Below, piece after piece: positions 10,837-21,059 of a stretch of DNA of 64,000 bases. The stretch comes from Streptomyces sp. CC0208 (GTDB lineage Bacteria > Actinomycetota > Actinomycetes > Streptomycetales > Streptomycetaceae). Location: positions 8,494,001 through 8,558,000 of the forward strand of contig NZ_CP031969.1 of assembly GCF_003443735.1 (NCBI RefSeq), in the 5' to 3' direction. The position numbers and the translations under genes were made by a program. Each line of letters opens with the position of its first letter. The stretch's first letter is position 1. The notes below the pieces were generated by a model. The model searched no databases. It saw only the letters and a program-made list of their open reading frames with translations, and was not told the origin of the DNA.

Positions 10837-11288
10837 GTGGACGAAGAGACCTTCCCCGAGGAGCTGGCCGACGCCCTCGTCGGCGTCCAGCGGCTGCTCA
10901 GGCGCAGACTGCGCGCCGGACTGACCGTGCCGCGGCTGCGCGGCGCCGAGGTCGAACTGCTGCGCCTGGTCGAGGCACGGCCCGGCATCGGTGTCTCCGA
11001 GGCCGCCAAGGAGCTGCACCTGGCCGGCAACTCCGTCTCGACCCTCGTCAACCAGCTGGTCAAGGAGGGGCACCTGGTCCGCGGCACCGACCCCGCCGAC
11101 CGGCGTGCCGCCCGGCTGCTGCTCACCGAGAAGGCCGAGACCCGGCTCGCGGACTGGAAGCAGCGGCGGGTCGCGCTCGTGAGCCGGCACGTCACCCGGC
11201 TGGACGCGGCCGATCAGGAAGCCCTGCGCGCCGCGCTCCCCGCCCTGCGCGCGCTCGCCGTCAATCTGCACGAGGAGGCCGAGGACAC

Positions 11289-11292
<4 letters not shown>
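10837..11292 (+). CDS. MarR-family transcriptional regulator
   Basis: 151-aa winged-helix repressor: recognition helix region GVSEAAKELHLAGNSVSTLVNQL and wing VRGTDPADRRAARLLLTEKA. It probably represses its own operon until a drug or metabolite binds. GTG 10837 is chosen because the palindromic operator occupies the open frame before it. Its stop overlaps the ABC ATPase start (ATGA), so the three genes form one operon. Confidence 0.88.
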
Positions 11293-12110
<818 letters not shown>

Positions 12111-12992
12111 CATCAGTCTGTTGCTGAAGCCGCCGGAGCCCCGCGCGGGCTGGCGACTGCTGCCCGCCCGGGTCGTGGCGATGTGCGCCGTCGAGCTCCA
12201 GAAGCTCCGCCACGACCGCACCGAGCTGTACACCCGCGCCGTCCAGCCCGCCCTGTGGCTGCTGATCTTCGGCCAGACCTTCACCCGCATCAAGGCGATC
12301 CCCACCCACGGCATCCCCTACATCGACTACCTGGCGCCCGGCATCATCGCCCAGTCGGCGATGTTCATCGCGATCTTCTACGGCATCCAGATCATCTGGG
12401 AACGGGACGCGGGCATCCTCAACAAGCTCCTGGTCACGCCCACCCCGCGCTCGGCACTGACCACCGGGAAGGCCTTTGCGGCCGGAGTGAAGTCGCTGAT
12501 CCAGGCCGTCGTCGTCATCGTCATCGCCGCCCTGCTCGGCGTGTCCCTGACCTGGAACCCGCTCAGGCTCCTCGGCGTCGGCGCGATCGTGATCCTCGGC
12601 TCGGCGTTCTTCTCCTGCCTCTCGATGACCATCGCCGGCATCGTGCTCAGCAGGGACCGCCTGATGGGCATCGGGCAGGCCATCACCATGCCGCTCTTCT
12701 TCGGCTCCAACGCCCTGTACCCGCTGTCCGTCATGCCGGGCTGGCTCCAGGCCGTCAGCAAGGTCAACCCGCTCAGCTACGAAGTCGACGCCCTGCGCGG
12801 CCTCCTCCTCGGCACGCCCGCCCATCTGGCGCTCGACTTCGCGGTACTCGCCGTGGCCGCCGTGCTCGGCATCACCGCGGCCTCCTCGCTCCTCGGCCGG
12901 CTGGCCCGTTGATCATGCGAGGGGAACGTGATGTGCGGCACGCCCGCGGAAGGGTTTTTCCGGCCGTTTGGCGGATTCTTCCTGCGCACGGC

Positions 12993-13075
12993 TTGATCAG
13001 CGATCAAAGGGGGTGAAGTACCTGGCCACAGCGCATTCTGCTCATTTGACAGTGCATTGAGCACACAGATAGGAA
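12993..13075 (+). promoter_or_regulatory. Promoter region with two inverted repeats upstream of the 13105 gene
   Basis: TTGATC-AGC-GATCAA is a perfect palindrome at 12993-13007. Downstream, TTGACA (13046) and TAGGAA (13070), 18 bases apart, make a good housekeeping-type promoter. The spacer itself holds GTGC-5-GCAC at 13052-13064, which could be an operator. No regulator gene is adjacent to explain them. Confidence 0.5.
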
Positions 13076-13104
13076 GCAGCTCTCTGAGGTCGAAGAGGTG
13101 CACT

Positions 13105-13620
13105 GTGTACGAGCCGAACGTGGTCGGGGACTGGCAGGAGTACGACGAGCATGCCGGTCTGCGTGTCCGCGTCCACCGTCTGGAGGCGGCCGAGCCGCCG
13201 CGTGGACGCGACGACGCCGCCGAAGGGCTCACCTATTTCAGCGTCCGTGTGACCGTCGAGAACCGCGGCGCCCTGCATCCGACGGTCCATCTCGAGGACG
13301 GTCAGATCGACGTGCGGATCGGCTCCGACGGCGAGAGCGCCTTCATCGACTGGCGCAACTCGCAGTTCATCGAGGGCTTCGACGTCTATCCGCTGCGCCG
13401 CGCCACCGCCGTGCTGTTCGCGGCGGGACCGGAGGCGAGCCTCGGCCAGATCGACGTGCAGATCCAGTTGCGGGTCGACGACGAGTGGGCCGACCGCCGA
13501 CTGTGGGCGGGCGGCATCGGACTCGACGAGCGGGCCGCGCATCCGGGTGTGGGACGTGAGGGTCTGGCCTGTCAGATCAGCAACTTCTTGCGGGACCAGG
13601 CCGAAGAGGGCACTGCCTGA
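13105..13620 (+). CDS. Conserved hypothetical protein, beta-rich
   Basis: 171 aa, no signal peptide or membrane helix. The middle (FSVRVTVENRGALHPTVHLEDGQIDVRIG, then QIDVQIQLRVDDEW) reads as alternating strands and resembles an immunoglobulin-like or DUF4352-like fold, but I do not recognise a named family. GTG 13105 has AGAGG upstream; a TTG at 13057 would lie on the promoter. The TTGACA promoter directly in front suggests independent expression. Converges on hemC. Confidence 0.62.
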   Translation: MYEPNVVGDWQEYDEHAGLRVRVHRLEAAEPPRGRDDAAEGLTYFSVRVTVENRGALHPTVHLEDGQIDVRIGSDGESAFIDWRNSQFIEGFDVYPLRRATAVLFAAGPEASLGQIDVQIQLRVDDEWADRRLWAGGIGLDERAAHPGVGREGLACQISNFLRDQAEEGTA

Positions 13621-13634
13621 TCCCGCGCCAGGGT

Positions 13635-14570
13635 TCAGTGCGGGATGCCGTCGATGATCTCGCGGGCCCCCTGACGCAGCAGCGCCACCGCGACCGAGGT
13701 GCCCAGCGTGGCCGGATCGAGCCGGCCCGCCCACTCGTGGGCGTTCAGCCGGGTCTTGCCGTCCGGGGTGAAGACACAGGCCCGCAGGGACAGTTCGTCC
13801 CCGTGGTCCACGCGCGCGTACCCCGCGATCGGGCTGTTGCAGTGGCCCTGGAGGACGTGCAGGAACATCCGCTCGGCGGTCGCCTCCCGGTATGTGTCCG
13901 GGTCGCCCAGCGCGCTGACCGCGTCGATCAGCTCGGTGTCGCCCTCCCGGCACTGCAGCCCGAGGATGCCCGCGCCGATCGGCGGCATCATCGTCTCGGG
14001 GGAGAGGACCTCGCTGATCACGTCCTGGCGGCCGATGCGTTCCAGGCCGGCGACGGCGAGCAGCAGCGCGTCCGCCTCACCCGCCTCCAGCTTCGCCAGC
14101 CGCCGGTTGGCGTTGCCGCGGAACGGCACGCACTCCAGGTGCGGGTGGGTGGCCGCCAGCTGGGCCACCCGGCGCACCGAGGAGGTGCCGACACGGGTCC
14201 CCTCCGGAAGCTCGTCCAGGGTCAGGCCGCCCGGGTGGATCAGGGCGTCGCGGATGTCGTCCCGCTTCAGGAACGCGGCGAACGTGGTGCCCGCCGGGAG
14301 CGGCCGGTCGGCGGGCACGTCCTTGACGCAGTGCACCGCGAGATCGGCCTCGCCGGCCAGCAGCGCGGCGTCGACCTCCTTGGTGAACGCGCCCTTCCCC
14401 TCGACCTTGGACAGGTCGCCCATCCACTTGTCACCGGTCGTCCTCACGGGCACGACCTCGGTGCGCACGCCGGGGTACAGGGCTGTCAACTCGCTTCTGA
14501 CACGCTCCACTTGAGCCAGCGCCATCGGCGAGTCACGGGAGACGATGCGGATCAGTTCCGGGAGGGACAT
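13635..14570 (-). CDS. hemC: Hydroxymethylbilane synthase (porphobilinogen deaminase)
   Basis: Condenses four porphobilinogen units into hydroxymethylbilane in tetrapyrrole synthesis. The 311-aa protein keeps the catalytic Asp84 (in HCVKDVP, where most family members have HSxKDxP) and the cofactor-attachment Cys244 (in LQGHCNSPIAG, where the usual motif is GGCQxPxG). It has no hemA, hemB or hemD neighbour, so it is probably a second, divergent copy rather than the main heme gene. It follows a GNAT gene by 41 bases on the same strand. ATG 14570 with GGAGGG-like bases nearby is preferred over the upstream-extended frame. Confidence 0.9.
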   Translation of the reverse strand: MSLPELIRIVSRDSPMALAQVERVRSELTALYPGVRTEVVPVRTTGDKWMGDLSKVEGKGAFTKEVDAALLAGEADLAVHCVKDVPADRPLPAGTTFAAFLKRDDIRDALIHPGGLTLDELPEGTRVGTSSVRRVAQLAATHPHLECVPFRGNANRRLAKLEAGEADALLLAVAGLERIGRQDVISEVLSPETMMPPIGAGILGLQCREGDTELIDAVSALGDPDTYREATAERMFLHVLQGHCNSPIAGYARVDHGDELSLRACVFTPDGKTRLNAHEWAGRLDPATLGTSVAVALLRQGAREIIDGIPH

Positions 14571-14611
14571 GCGGGACACGATAGACCCTGCGGAGGTTCG
14601 GTGTTTGACGC

Positions 14612-15079
14612 TCAGGGGGCAACGGGTAGGGAGTAGCGCACCTTTTGCCCGGCACGAGCGCCCAACCGGTCGTAGAACCGGATCGCACCGTCGTTCCAGG
14701 TGGGCGTCTGCCACTGCACCTCGCCGAGCCCCAGCGCACGGGCCTCGGCGAGCACGGCGTCCATGAGCAGCACGCCGAGTCCGAGACCGCGGTGCCCGGG
14801 CAGCAGGAACAGGCAGTCCATGTGCAGGTACTCGCGGCCCTCCCAGGTGGAGAGTTCGGGCGCGCAGGTGGCGTAGCCGACGAGGCGGCCGTCCGGGAGT
14901 TCGGCCACCAGGCAGCGCAGGCGGGGTGCGGGGGTGTCGAAGAGGAGCGCGGCCAGTCTGGCAGGCAGGTCGTCCGGAGGCGGTGCCGCCCGCTCGTACT
15001 CCGCGTGCCGGGCGGCGAGTTCGGCGACCGCGGGGAGATCGGCGCGCTCGGCGTGCCGGACGAGGGGAGCGTCGCTCAT
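14612..15079 (-). CDS. GNAT-family N-acetyltransferase
   Basis: 155 aa with the acetyl-CoA loop LPGHRGLGLGVLLMD and the C-terminal WNDGAIRFYDRLGA typical of GNAT enzymes; substrate unknown (small molecule or amine). ATG 15079 overlaps the stop of the preceding gene as ATGA, showing translational coupling. Its stop lies 41 bases before hemC, so it may be the third gene of an MFS-hypothetical-GNAT-hemC transcript. Confidence 0.88.
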   Translation of the reverse strand: MSDAPLVRHAERADLPAVAELAARHAEYERAAPPPDDLPARLAALLFDTPAPRLRCLVAELPDGRLVGYATCAPELSTWEGREYLHMDCLFLLPGHRGLGLGVLLMDAVLAEARALGLGEVQWQTPTWNDGAIRFYDRLGARAGQKVRYSLPVAP

Positions 15080-15594
15080 CGGACGTCGCCCGTCACCGTG
15101 TCCGCACCCCAGGCCGTGAGACGGTCGGTGAGCGACCCGGTGCCGTCCAGGACGTGCCGGGAGTACGCGTCCCGCTCGTGCGCGAGTACGGCGGCCTCCC
15201 ACACGCAGGGCGAGAGCCCCGCCCGGCCGGGCCGCAGCGCGTCGGGCTCGCCCACCGGCCCGGCGAAGATCGCCAGGTCCGCCATGTCGCCCTCGATCCA
15301 GCTGTGCACCAGGACGTAGTCGCCGTCGCCGCCCGCGTGCACGATCAGGACGGCCAGCCCCAGGGAGCCCCGCAGCGGGCCGAGTTCGAGATGTCGCGCG
15401 GCGATCCGCAGCCCGGCCTCGGCCTCCTGGGCGGACACGGTACGGCCGGGCGCCTCCAGCGCGTAGACCTTCACCAGGTGACCGGCGGCCTCCTGGAGGC
15501 CCAACGGCCGGGCGGGGCGGGCGTGATGGGTGTCGGCGAGGGCGAGCAGCGCCTCGGTGTCGACCGCCGCGGGCAGTTCCTTGTGAAGATCCAT
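15076..15594 (-). CDS. Conserved hypothetical protein
   Basis: 172 aa, soluble, without a family I can name. Notable stretches are LGLAVLIVHAGGDGDYVLVHSWIEGDMADLAIFAGP and the C-terminal LSPCVWEAAVLAHERDAYSRHVL, which look like a compact alpha/beta domain. It starts seven bases after the MFS stop and its own stop overlaps the GNAT start, so it is part of a coupled operon and probably works with the transporter or acetyltransferase. Confidence 0.7.
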   Translation of the reverse strand: MDLHKELPAAVDTEALLALADTHHARPARPLGLQEAAGHLVKVYALEAPGRTVSAQEAEAGLRIAARHLELGPLRGSLGLAVLIVHAGGDGDYVLVHSWIEGDMADLAIFAGPVGEPDALRPGRAGLSPCVWEAAVLAHERDAYSRHVLDGTGSLTDRLTAWGADTVTGDVR

Positions 15595-15601
15595 CCGGCC
15601 A

Positions 15602-16801
15602 TCATCGGACGCCCGGTTCCGGCCCGTCCACCGTCTCCCGCGCGACGACGGTGTCCGGCCGGGACAGCACCACCAGCGCCACCGCCGTGAGCACCCCGCC
15701 GGCCAGGAACGTCCCGGGTGTCCCGGTCAGGGGCAGCAGCACCCCACCGAGCAGGGCGCCGGCGGCCACGCCCACGTTGAACGCCGCCGAGTTGGCCGCC
15801 AGGGCCGTCTCGGTACGGCCCGGGGCGACCCGCAGCACCTGGCTCTGCGTCGCCATGAACGCCGGCGCCACCGAGGCACCCAGCAGCATGAGCAGCACGA
15901 CGGTCGCCACCTGGCTGCCGCCCGCCGCGTACAGCCCGACCAGCGCCACGGCCTGGCCGGCTACCGGCACGGTCAGCGTGGCCCGCGGATACCGGTCCAG
16001 CAGCGGTCCGGCCACGGTGACCCCGGCCAGCCCCGCCGCCCCGAACGCCATGAGCACGGCGCTCACCGCGTCCTGGCCGAACCCGCTCACCTCGTCCAGG
16101 AAGGCCACCACGTAGGTGAACCCGGTGAACGCCCCCGTCACCGAGAGCGCGGTGGTGGCGAGCACGACCACGAACCGGCGCCGGTCCGGGGCGGCCCCGT
16201 ACGCCGCATGCCCCTCCTGCGGACGCGAGGTCGGCAGCAGTACGGCCACCGCGACCAGCGATACGACGGCGAGGGCGCCCAGCACCGCGAAGGGCGTCCG
16301 CCAGCCGCTGTGGCCGCCCAGCCAGGTCCCCGCCGGCACGCCGGCCACCGTGGCCAGCGAACCGCCCACCGACAGCAGCCCGATGATCCGGCCGCGCCGT
16401 TCGGGCGGGAACAGGCCGACCGCGACCGGCCCCATCACCGCCCAGAACAGCGCCTGGGCCAGCGCGGTCGCCACCCGGGCGGCCAGCAGCAGACCGTACG
16501 ACACGGCGGCGAGCGCCGAGACCCAGCTGGCCAGCGCGAGCACCGCGAGCAGACCGGTCATCAGATACCGGCGCGGCACGGACCGGCTGACGTGCGCCAG
16601 CGGCAGCGAGGCGACGGCCACCGCCAGGCCGTAGCCGGTGACCAGCGCGCCCACCGCAGTCAGTGAGACCCGCAGATCGTCCGCCATCAGGGACAGCAGA
16701 CCCACCGGCAGGTTCTCGGTGGTGTTGAAGGTGAACGCCGCCAGCATCAGCGCCGCGACGACGGCGGCCCTGCGCCAGGGGGCCGGACGTACGCTGCCCA
16801 T
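15602..16801 (-). CDS. MFS efflux transporter (DHA1-type)
   Basis: 399-aa membrane protein with about 12 transmembrane segments, the loop-2-3 motif region and the antiporter signature near GLLSVGGSLATVAGVPAGTWLGG. It resembles the CmlR/AraJ-like drug or sugar exporters. It is divergent from an ArsR-like regulator, with an inverted repeat between them, which argues for substrate-induced expression. First gene of a possible four-gene operon ending in hemC. Confidence 0.87.
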   Translation of the reverse strand: MGSVRPAPWRRAAVVAALMLAAFTFNTTENLPVGLLSLMADDLRVSLTAVGALVTGYGLAVAVASLPLAHVSRSVPRRYLMTGLLAVLALASWVSALAAVSYGLLLAARVATALAQALFWAVMGPVAVGLFPPERRGRIIGLLSVGGSLATVAGVPAGTWLGGHSGWRTPFAVLGALAVVSLVAVAVLLPTSRPQEGHAAYGAAPDRRRFVVVLATTALSVTGAFTGFTYVVAFLDEVSGFGQDAVSAVLMAFGAAGLAGVTVAGPLLDRYPRATLTVPVAGQAVALVGLYAAGGSQVATVVLLMLLGASVAPAFMATQSQVLRVAPGRTETALAANSAAFNVGVAAGALLGGVLLPLTGTPGTFLAGGVLTAVALVVLSRPDTVVARETVDGPEPGVR

Positions 16802-16870
16802 CCAACTGCCTTTCCGGGGTGGGGAAGAGGAACGGCAAGCGTGCTGCGCCGACGCGCCCGGCTCTACTCT

Positions 16871-16886
16871 TTCGTTCCAGGACGAA
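16871..16886. promoter_or_regulatory. Candidate operator between MFS and ArsR-like genes
   Basis: TTCGT-6-ACGAA inverted repeat 26 bases before the regulator start, in the 110-bp divergent region. Position fits a site controlling both genes. Confidence 0.45.
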
Positions 16887-16911
16887 TCACCGACCGCCCC
16901 GGGAGGCCGCC

Positions 16912-17901
16912 TTGCCGCTGACCCTGCGTCTCGGGACCGATGACCTCGGACGGTGCCGGTTCGCCGTCTCCCCGCTGTGCCAGACCCACGAGGCGCTGCG
17001 CATGCTGCGCCGCTCCGCCCGGCACGGCTACCACCGCGCCTGGCTGCGCCGCGCCGCGCCCGCCGTGGCCGGGCTCGACCTGTCCCCGCTGTGGCTGTTC
17101 ATCCCGCCGGTCGGCGGCTACACCCCCGACTTCCTGGGGCCGCCGCCCGAGGAGCCGTACCCCCGCTTCGAGGACGAGCTGGCCCGCGTACGCGCCACCG
17201 ACCCCGCCCTCGCCCGCACCGAGATGGCCCGTTCGCTCGCCTGCACGCCGGGGCTCGCCGAGTCGGCGCGGGGGCGGTCCGCGCTCGACGACCCGGCCGC
17301 CACCGTGCGGCGCCTCGCCGACCTCACCGAGCAGGCCTGGCGGGCGCTGGTCGCACCGGACTGGGCCCGCCATCGGGCCGTGCTGGAGGCCGACATCGCG
17401 CACCGGTCCCGGCAGGTGGCGGACGCCGGGCTCGACGCGTTGTTCACCGGTCTGCACCCGGACGTCGACTGGGCCGGCGGAAGCCTCACCCTTCCCGTGC
17501 GCGGCGACCTCAGGGACGCCCAACGCGCCGACGGGCGAGGCGTGCTGCTCATGCCGAGCGTCTTCGTGTGGCCTGACGTGGTGAGCGGCTTCGCCCGGCC
17601 CTGGCAGCCGACGGTCATCTATCCGGCGCGCGGCATGGGCGGACTGCACGGCGACGTGGTGCCGCGCCCGTCGGAGGCGCTCGCGCGGCTGCTGGGGCGG
17701 CAGCGTGCCGCAGTCCTGGCGGGGCTCGGGGACCCGGCCTCGACGACCGACCTGGCCCGCCGGCACGGCCTCGCCCCCTCGACCGTCTCCGCCCATCTGG
17801 CGGTCCTGCGCGAGGCGGGCCTGCTCCGCTCGCGTCGGCAGGGCCACCGGGTGCTGTACGGGCGGACAGCGCTCGGTGACGCGGTGGTGGCGGGCGCCTG
17901 A
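16912..17901 (+). CDS. ArsR-type winged-helix regulator with N-terminal DUF5937-like domain
   Basis: 329 aa. The N-terminal two thirds is the DUF5937-type domain found in Streptomyces regulators (FAVSPLCQTHEALRML near the start); the C-terminus is a winged helix, TTDLARRHGLAPSTVSAHLAVLREAGLLRSRRQGHRVLYG. The start is TTG 16912 behind GGGAGG; the frame is open 31 codons further but crosses the operator. Divergent orientation suggests it represses the MFS operon. Confidence 0.85.
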   Translation: MPLTLRLGTDDLGRCRFAVSPLCQTHEALRMLRRSARHGYHRAWLRRAAPAVAGLDLSPLWLFIPPVGGYTPDFLGPPPEEPYPRFEDELARVRATDPALARTEMARSLACTPGLAESARGRSALDDPAATVRRLADLTEQAWRALVAPDWARHRAVLEADIAHRSRQVADAGLDALFTGLHPDVDWAGGSLTLPVRGDLRDAQRADGRGVLLMPSVFVWPDVVSGFARPWQPTVIYPARGMGGLHGDVVPRPSEALARLLGRQRAAVLAGLGDPASTTDLARRHGLAPSTVSAHLAVLREAGLLRSRRQGHRVLYGRTALGDAVVAGA

Positions 17902-17923
17902 GCCTCCGACGGCCCGGGCCGGA

Positions 17924-18949
17924 TCAGGTGAGCGGTTCGCTGAGTTCGACCGAGCGCAGGGCGGCCGCGAGGGCCTGCTCGTCGCCGATGTCCAGGGCCG
18001 TGTCGGTGAGCTTGATGACGTGTTCGTCGCCGTGGGCGAGGGCTCGTTCCACGACCTCCTCCGCGGTGAGGCGCGCGGGAGGGACGTAGGCGACCGGTGC
18101 CGGCGGCGCGTACATCGACGTGACCGCCGCGGACGCCGTCCACGCCGCGTGCAGGCTCGGTACCCACTGGTCGCGGGGCAGGGAGTCCAGGGTCCGCAGC
18201 ACGGCGTTGGGGGCCGTGGCCGCGTGCACGAGCATGGTCGGCTCACCGTGACCGTGGGTGGCGTAGCGGTGAGTGGCGGCGCGCACGAGCTCGGTGAGCC
18301 GCTCCTTCGCGGTGTCCGGGTCGGTGACGTCGTGCGCCCACCCGGGCAGGCGGCGTACGGCGGCCAGACGGTTCCGGAACCCCACATGCCCCGGCTCGAT
18401 GGCCGGTACCACTTCCAGGCTGTCCGCGGCGGTCGGCGCACCCGGCAGCTCCACGAGCCCGGTCACGGGCTGGTGCCGTGCCGCCCAGTAGCCCAGCGCG
18501 TGCGCGAGTTCGGTGAGCCTGGGCGCGTTCGCGTGGGCCTCCAGGGCGCGGACGGCGTGGCCGACCCGGATGACGGTGTGCGTGGCACCGCCGTACAGGC
18601 CGGGCAGCAGGCGCGGCCACCACTCGGCGAGGACGCTCTTCCAGGGGCGCTCGGCGAGGGAGCGGGAGAAATAGTCGGTCCAGTCCGCCATCCGGCGCGG
18701 ATCACCCAGTGCCGAGGGCCAGTTGTCGTCCGTCACGGGGGCGATGCGGTCGGGGAAGTCCTCCAGCTTGTCCTGGTACAGGTCCAGCCACCGGTGCACC
18801 GAACCGGCCCGCCCGTGCGCCGTGAGCGCCTCGACCACCATGGGGGCGTGGTTGCTCAGCCAGCCCTCGCGCTCCGGGCCGGACGCGTGGACGCGGTCCA
18901 GGGCCTCTTCAAGGTGCCCGCTCGTGTAACTCGTATCGGTCGTGTCCAT
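17924..18949 (-). CDS. Questin oxidase-like (DUF4243) protein
   Basis: 341 aa of the questin-oxidase family, recognisable from the early SNHAPMVVEAL, the YGGATHTVIRVGHAVRAL and the GYWAARHQPV segments. Fungal relatives open anthraquinone rings in a Baeyer-Villiger-like reaction; the bacterial members are uncharacterised. Stands alone, converging on the ArsR-like gene with a 22-base gap. Name describes family only. Confidence 0.82.
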   Translation of the reverse strand: MDTTDTSYTSGHLEEALDRVHASGPEREGWLSNHAPMVVEALTAHGRAGSVHRWLDLYQDKLEDFPDRIAPVTDDNWPSALGDPRRMADWTDYFSRSLAERPWKSVLAEWWPRLLPGLYGGATHTVIRVGHAVRALEAHANAPRLTELAHALGYWAARHQPVTGLVELPGAPTAADSLEVVPAIEPGHVGFRNRLAAVRRLPGWAHDVTDPDTAKERLTELVRAATHRYATHGHGEPTMLVHAATAPNAVLRTLDSLPRDQWVPSLHAAWTASAAVTSMYAPPAPVAYVPPARLTAEEVVERALAHGDEHVIKLTDTALDIGDEQALAAALRSVELSEPLT

Positions 18950-19060
18950 GCACAGGACGCTATGCGGGGGGAGTTCGGCGGGGATCGGGCGCGGGACGGA
19001 ATCCGGCGGCGCCGGGAGTCCTAGGTCCCGCGCCCTACGGCGCCCGGGAGCGTTGCCGGG

Positions 19061-19837
19061 TCAGGCGTTGGGGTCGAAGGAGATCCCCGACGGCTTCGCC
19101 GACGAGAGGTGCGCGGCGAAGTTGGCGTCCTTGAGACCGAAGTTGGCGCTGCCGAAGTCGTACGCGCTCAGCTTGTCGCGCAGCCCCGACGGGTAGCCGT
19201 TCCAGCCGACCAGCGGCGGGTACTGCCAGGTGCCCTTGGCGTTCTCCGGCGGTTCGTCATTGGAGTTGGCCAGCCGGAAGCAGTGGGTGCTGATGCCGTC
19301 CTTGTGGTAGACGATCTTCGCGTGCGTGCCGTCGAAGCGGACGGCGGAGGCCGCGCTGACCGTGAACGAGCCGTGGTTGGACGTCGACACGTACTGGACC
19401 GCGCCGTTCTGCACCCAGATCACGACGTGCTCCCAGTCGTTGCGGTGCCCGCCGATGCTGCTGTTGGCCACCGCCTGGTCCTTCTCGAAGTACAGGCCGT
19501 ACATGTAGGCGCACCAGCCGTTGTTGCACTTGTAGCGCGAGTACGTGTTGGTGTTGTCGAGGTCCGAGGCGTCATGGCAGTCGCCGCTGAGCGAACCCGT
19601 CGGCTTCAGACCGCCGTTGATGGTGCCGTCGGGGCCGATGGCGGGCGTCGAGTAGCAGCCGTCGGTGTCGTAGTCGAAGGCCGGCTGGTAGGTGTACTCG
19701 GCGCTCTCGGCGTTGGCGGGCAGCGCCTTGGGCGGCGCGGCGAACGCCGCGGAAGGAAAGGCGAGGACCAGCGCGGCGGCGCCGGCCAGGCCGGTGAACC
19801 ACCTCGTGCGGTGCTTCTTGAACGACGGTGACGCCAC
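19061..19837 (-). CDS. NPP1-family (necrosis-inducing protein-like) secreted protein
   Basis: 258 aa with a classical Sec signal peptide (basic start, hydrophobic core, cleavage after AFA near residue 33). The diagnostic heptapeptide GHRNDWE is at residues 130-136, where plant-active members have GHRHDWE, and several Cys residues could form disulphides. NLP/NPP1 proteins bind plant sphingolipids and damage membranes; many Streptomyces copies are non-toxic or unstudied. GTG 19837 has GAGGAGG at good spacing. No secretion or toxin partner nearby. Confidence 0.88.
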   Translation of the reverse strand: MASPSFKKHRTRWFTGLAGAAALVLAFPSAAFAAPPKALPANAESAEYTYQPAFDYDTDGCYSTPAIGPDGTINGGLKPTGSLSGDCHDASDLDNTNTYSRYKCNNGWCAYMYGLYFEKDQAVANSSIGGHRNDWEHVVIWVQNGAVQYVSTSNHGSFTVSAASAVRFDGTHAKIVYHKDGISTHCFRLANSNDEPPENAKGTWQYPPLVGWNGYPSGLRDKLSAYDFGSANFGLKDANFAAHLSSAKPSGISFDPNA

Positions 19838-19968
19838 TGCGTCCTCCTCGTGTTCCGGGCGCAGCCCAACGGCTGTGAGGTTACTGGGGAGTTCAGCTTC
19901 CCGACCTTTCATGTCCGTGCCAAGAGGTCGAAGGCGTCGTTCCGGTTACGGGCCGCCCAATTCTCGGA

Positions 19969-20982
19969 TCATGACGGTGCGTCGGGGAGGTCCGCCGAGG
20001 AGTCCTCCGGCGCGAGATCCGGCCGCAGCCGCAGCCAGGACGGCTGGCGCAGCAACCCCGCCCGGGTACGGGTGCTGTAGCGGACCTCGCCCACCAGCCG
20101 GGGGAGCACCCAGTGCGCACCCGGGACGCGCGGCACGGGATCGAAAGGGCACACATCCGTCGCCGCGGCCGCCAACAGCGAGGCGAGCTCCGTCCGTTCC
20201 GACTCGCTCCAACCGGTGCCCACATTGCCGACGTAGCGCAGCCGCCCTCCGCCCCGCTGTCCGACCAGCACGGCGCCCGGCAGGCCTGTGAGCCGGCCCT
20301 TGCCGGGGAGCCAGCCGCCCACGACGACGTCCTCGCTGCGCATGTTGCGGATCTTGATCCAGGCTCGGGAGCGCACTCCGGGTTCGTACACCGAGTCGAG
20401 CCGCTTGCAGACCAGGCCTTCCAGGCCGTGTTCACGGGTGGCGCGCAGGGCCTGCTCGCCGTGACCGACGAGGGCGGCGGGCGTGGACCAGTGCGGCCCG
20501 GACAGCTCCAGGTCGTCCAGTCGCGCCCGCCGCTGCGTGTAGGGGAGGGTCAGGAGCGAGCGCCGCCCGAGGTGCATCAGGTCGAACAGCACGAGGTGGA
20601 CGGGCGCCTCGGCCGCCCGGCGGGCAGCTCTGGCGGGGGCGTGTGCCAACTGCATGCGCGGTTGCAGCAACTGGAAGTCCGCGCGGCCCTGTTCGTCCAG
20701 CGCCAGGATCTCCCCGTCGAGCACCGCGGGTGTGGCGCCGAGCGCACCGCCCAGCGACCGCAGTTCGGGATAGGCGCCGGTGATCTCCTCTCCGGACCGG
20801 GCGCGCAGCACCACGTCGCCGTCCCCGGCGAGGTAGGCCACCACCCGCTGGCCGTCCTGCTTGGTCTCGTAGGCCCAGCGCGCGTCCTGGGAGGCGGGCG
20901 GCAGGGTGCCGGGGGTGGCGAGCATGGGCGGGATCAGCGGGAGGGTCACGGGTGAGTTGTCGACGCGCGGTGCTGTCGCCAC
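19969..20982 (-). CDS. ATP-dependent DNA ligase (LigC/LigD-ligase-type)
   Basis: 337-aa stand-alone ATP-dependent ligase. The adenylation Lys41 lies in ETKQDGQR (motif I), with DGEIL (motif III), LEGLVCKRLDS (motif IV) and AWIKIRN (motif V), followed by an OB-fold domain. This is the ligase module of bacterial end-joining enzymes, without polymerase or nuclease domains and with no ku gene here. A separate LigD-type 3'-phosphoesterase is encoded at 32036-32620. GTG start. Confidence 0.92.
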   Translation of the reverse strand: MATAPRVDNSPVTLPLIPPMLATPGTLPPASQDARWAYETKQDGQRVVAYLAGDGDVVLRARSGEEITGAYPELRSLGGALGATPAVLDGEILALDEQGRADFQLLQPRMQLAHAPARAARRAAEAPVHLVLFDLMHLGRRSLLTLPYTQRRARLDDLELSGPHWSTPAALVGHGEQALRATREHGLEGLVCKRLDSVYEPGVRSRAWIKIRNMRSEDVVVGGWLPGKGRLTGLPGAVLVGQRGGGRLRYVGNVGTGWSESERTELASLLAAAATDVCPFDPVPRVPGAHWVLPRLVGEVRYSTRTRAGLLRQPSWLRLRPDLAPEDSSADLPDAPS

Positions 20983-21059
20983 GCGCCCCGCGCTCCGGTT
21001 TCCCCTGAACGGGCGGCGCTCGCGGGTCTCCTCGGCCCTCCTGGTGCACGAGCGCCTCC

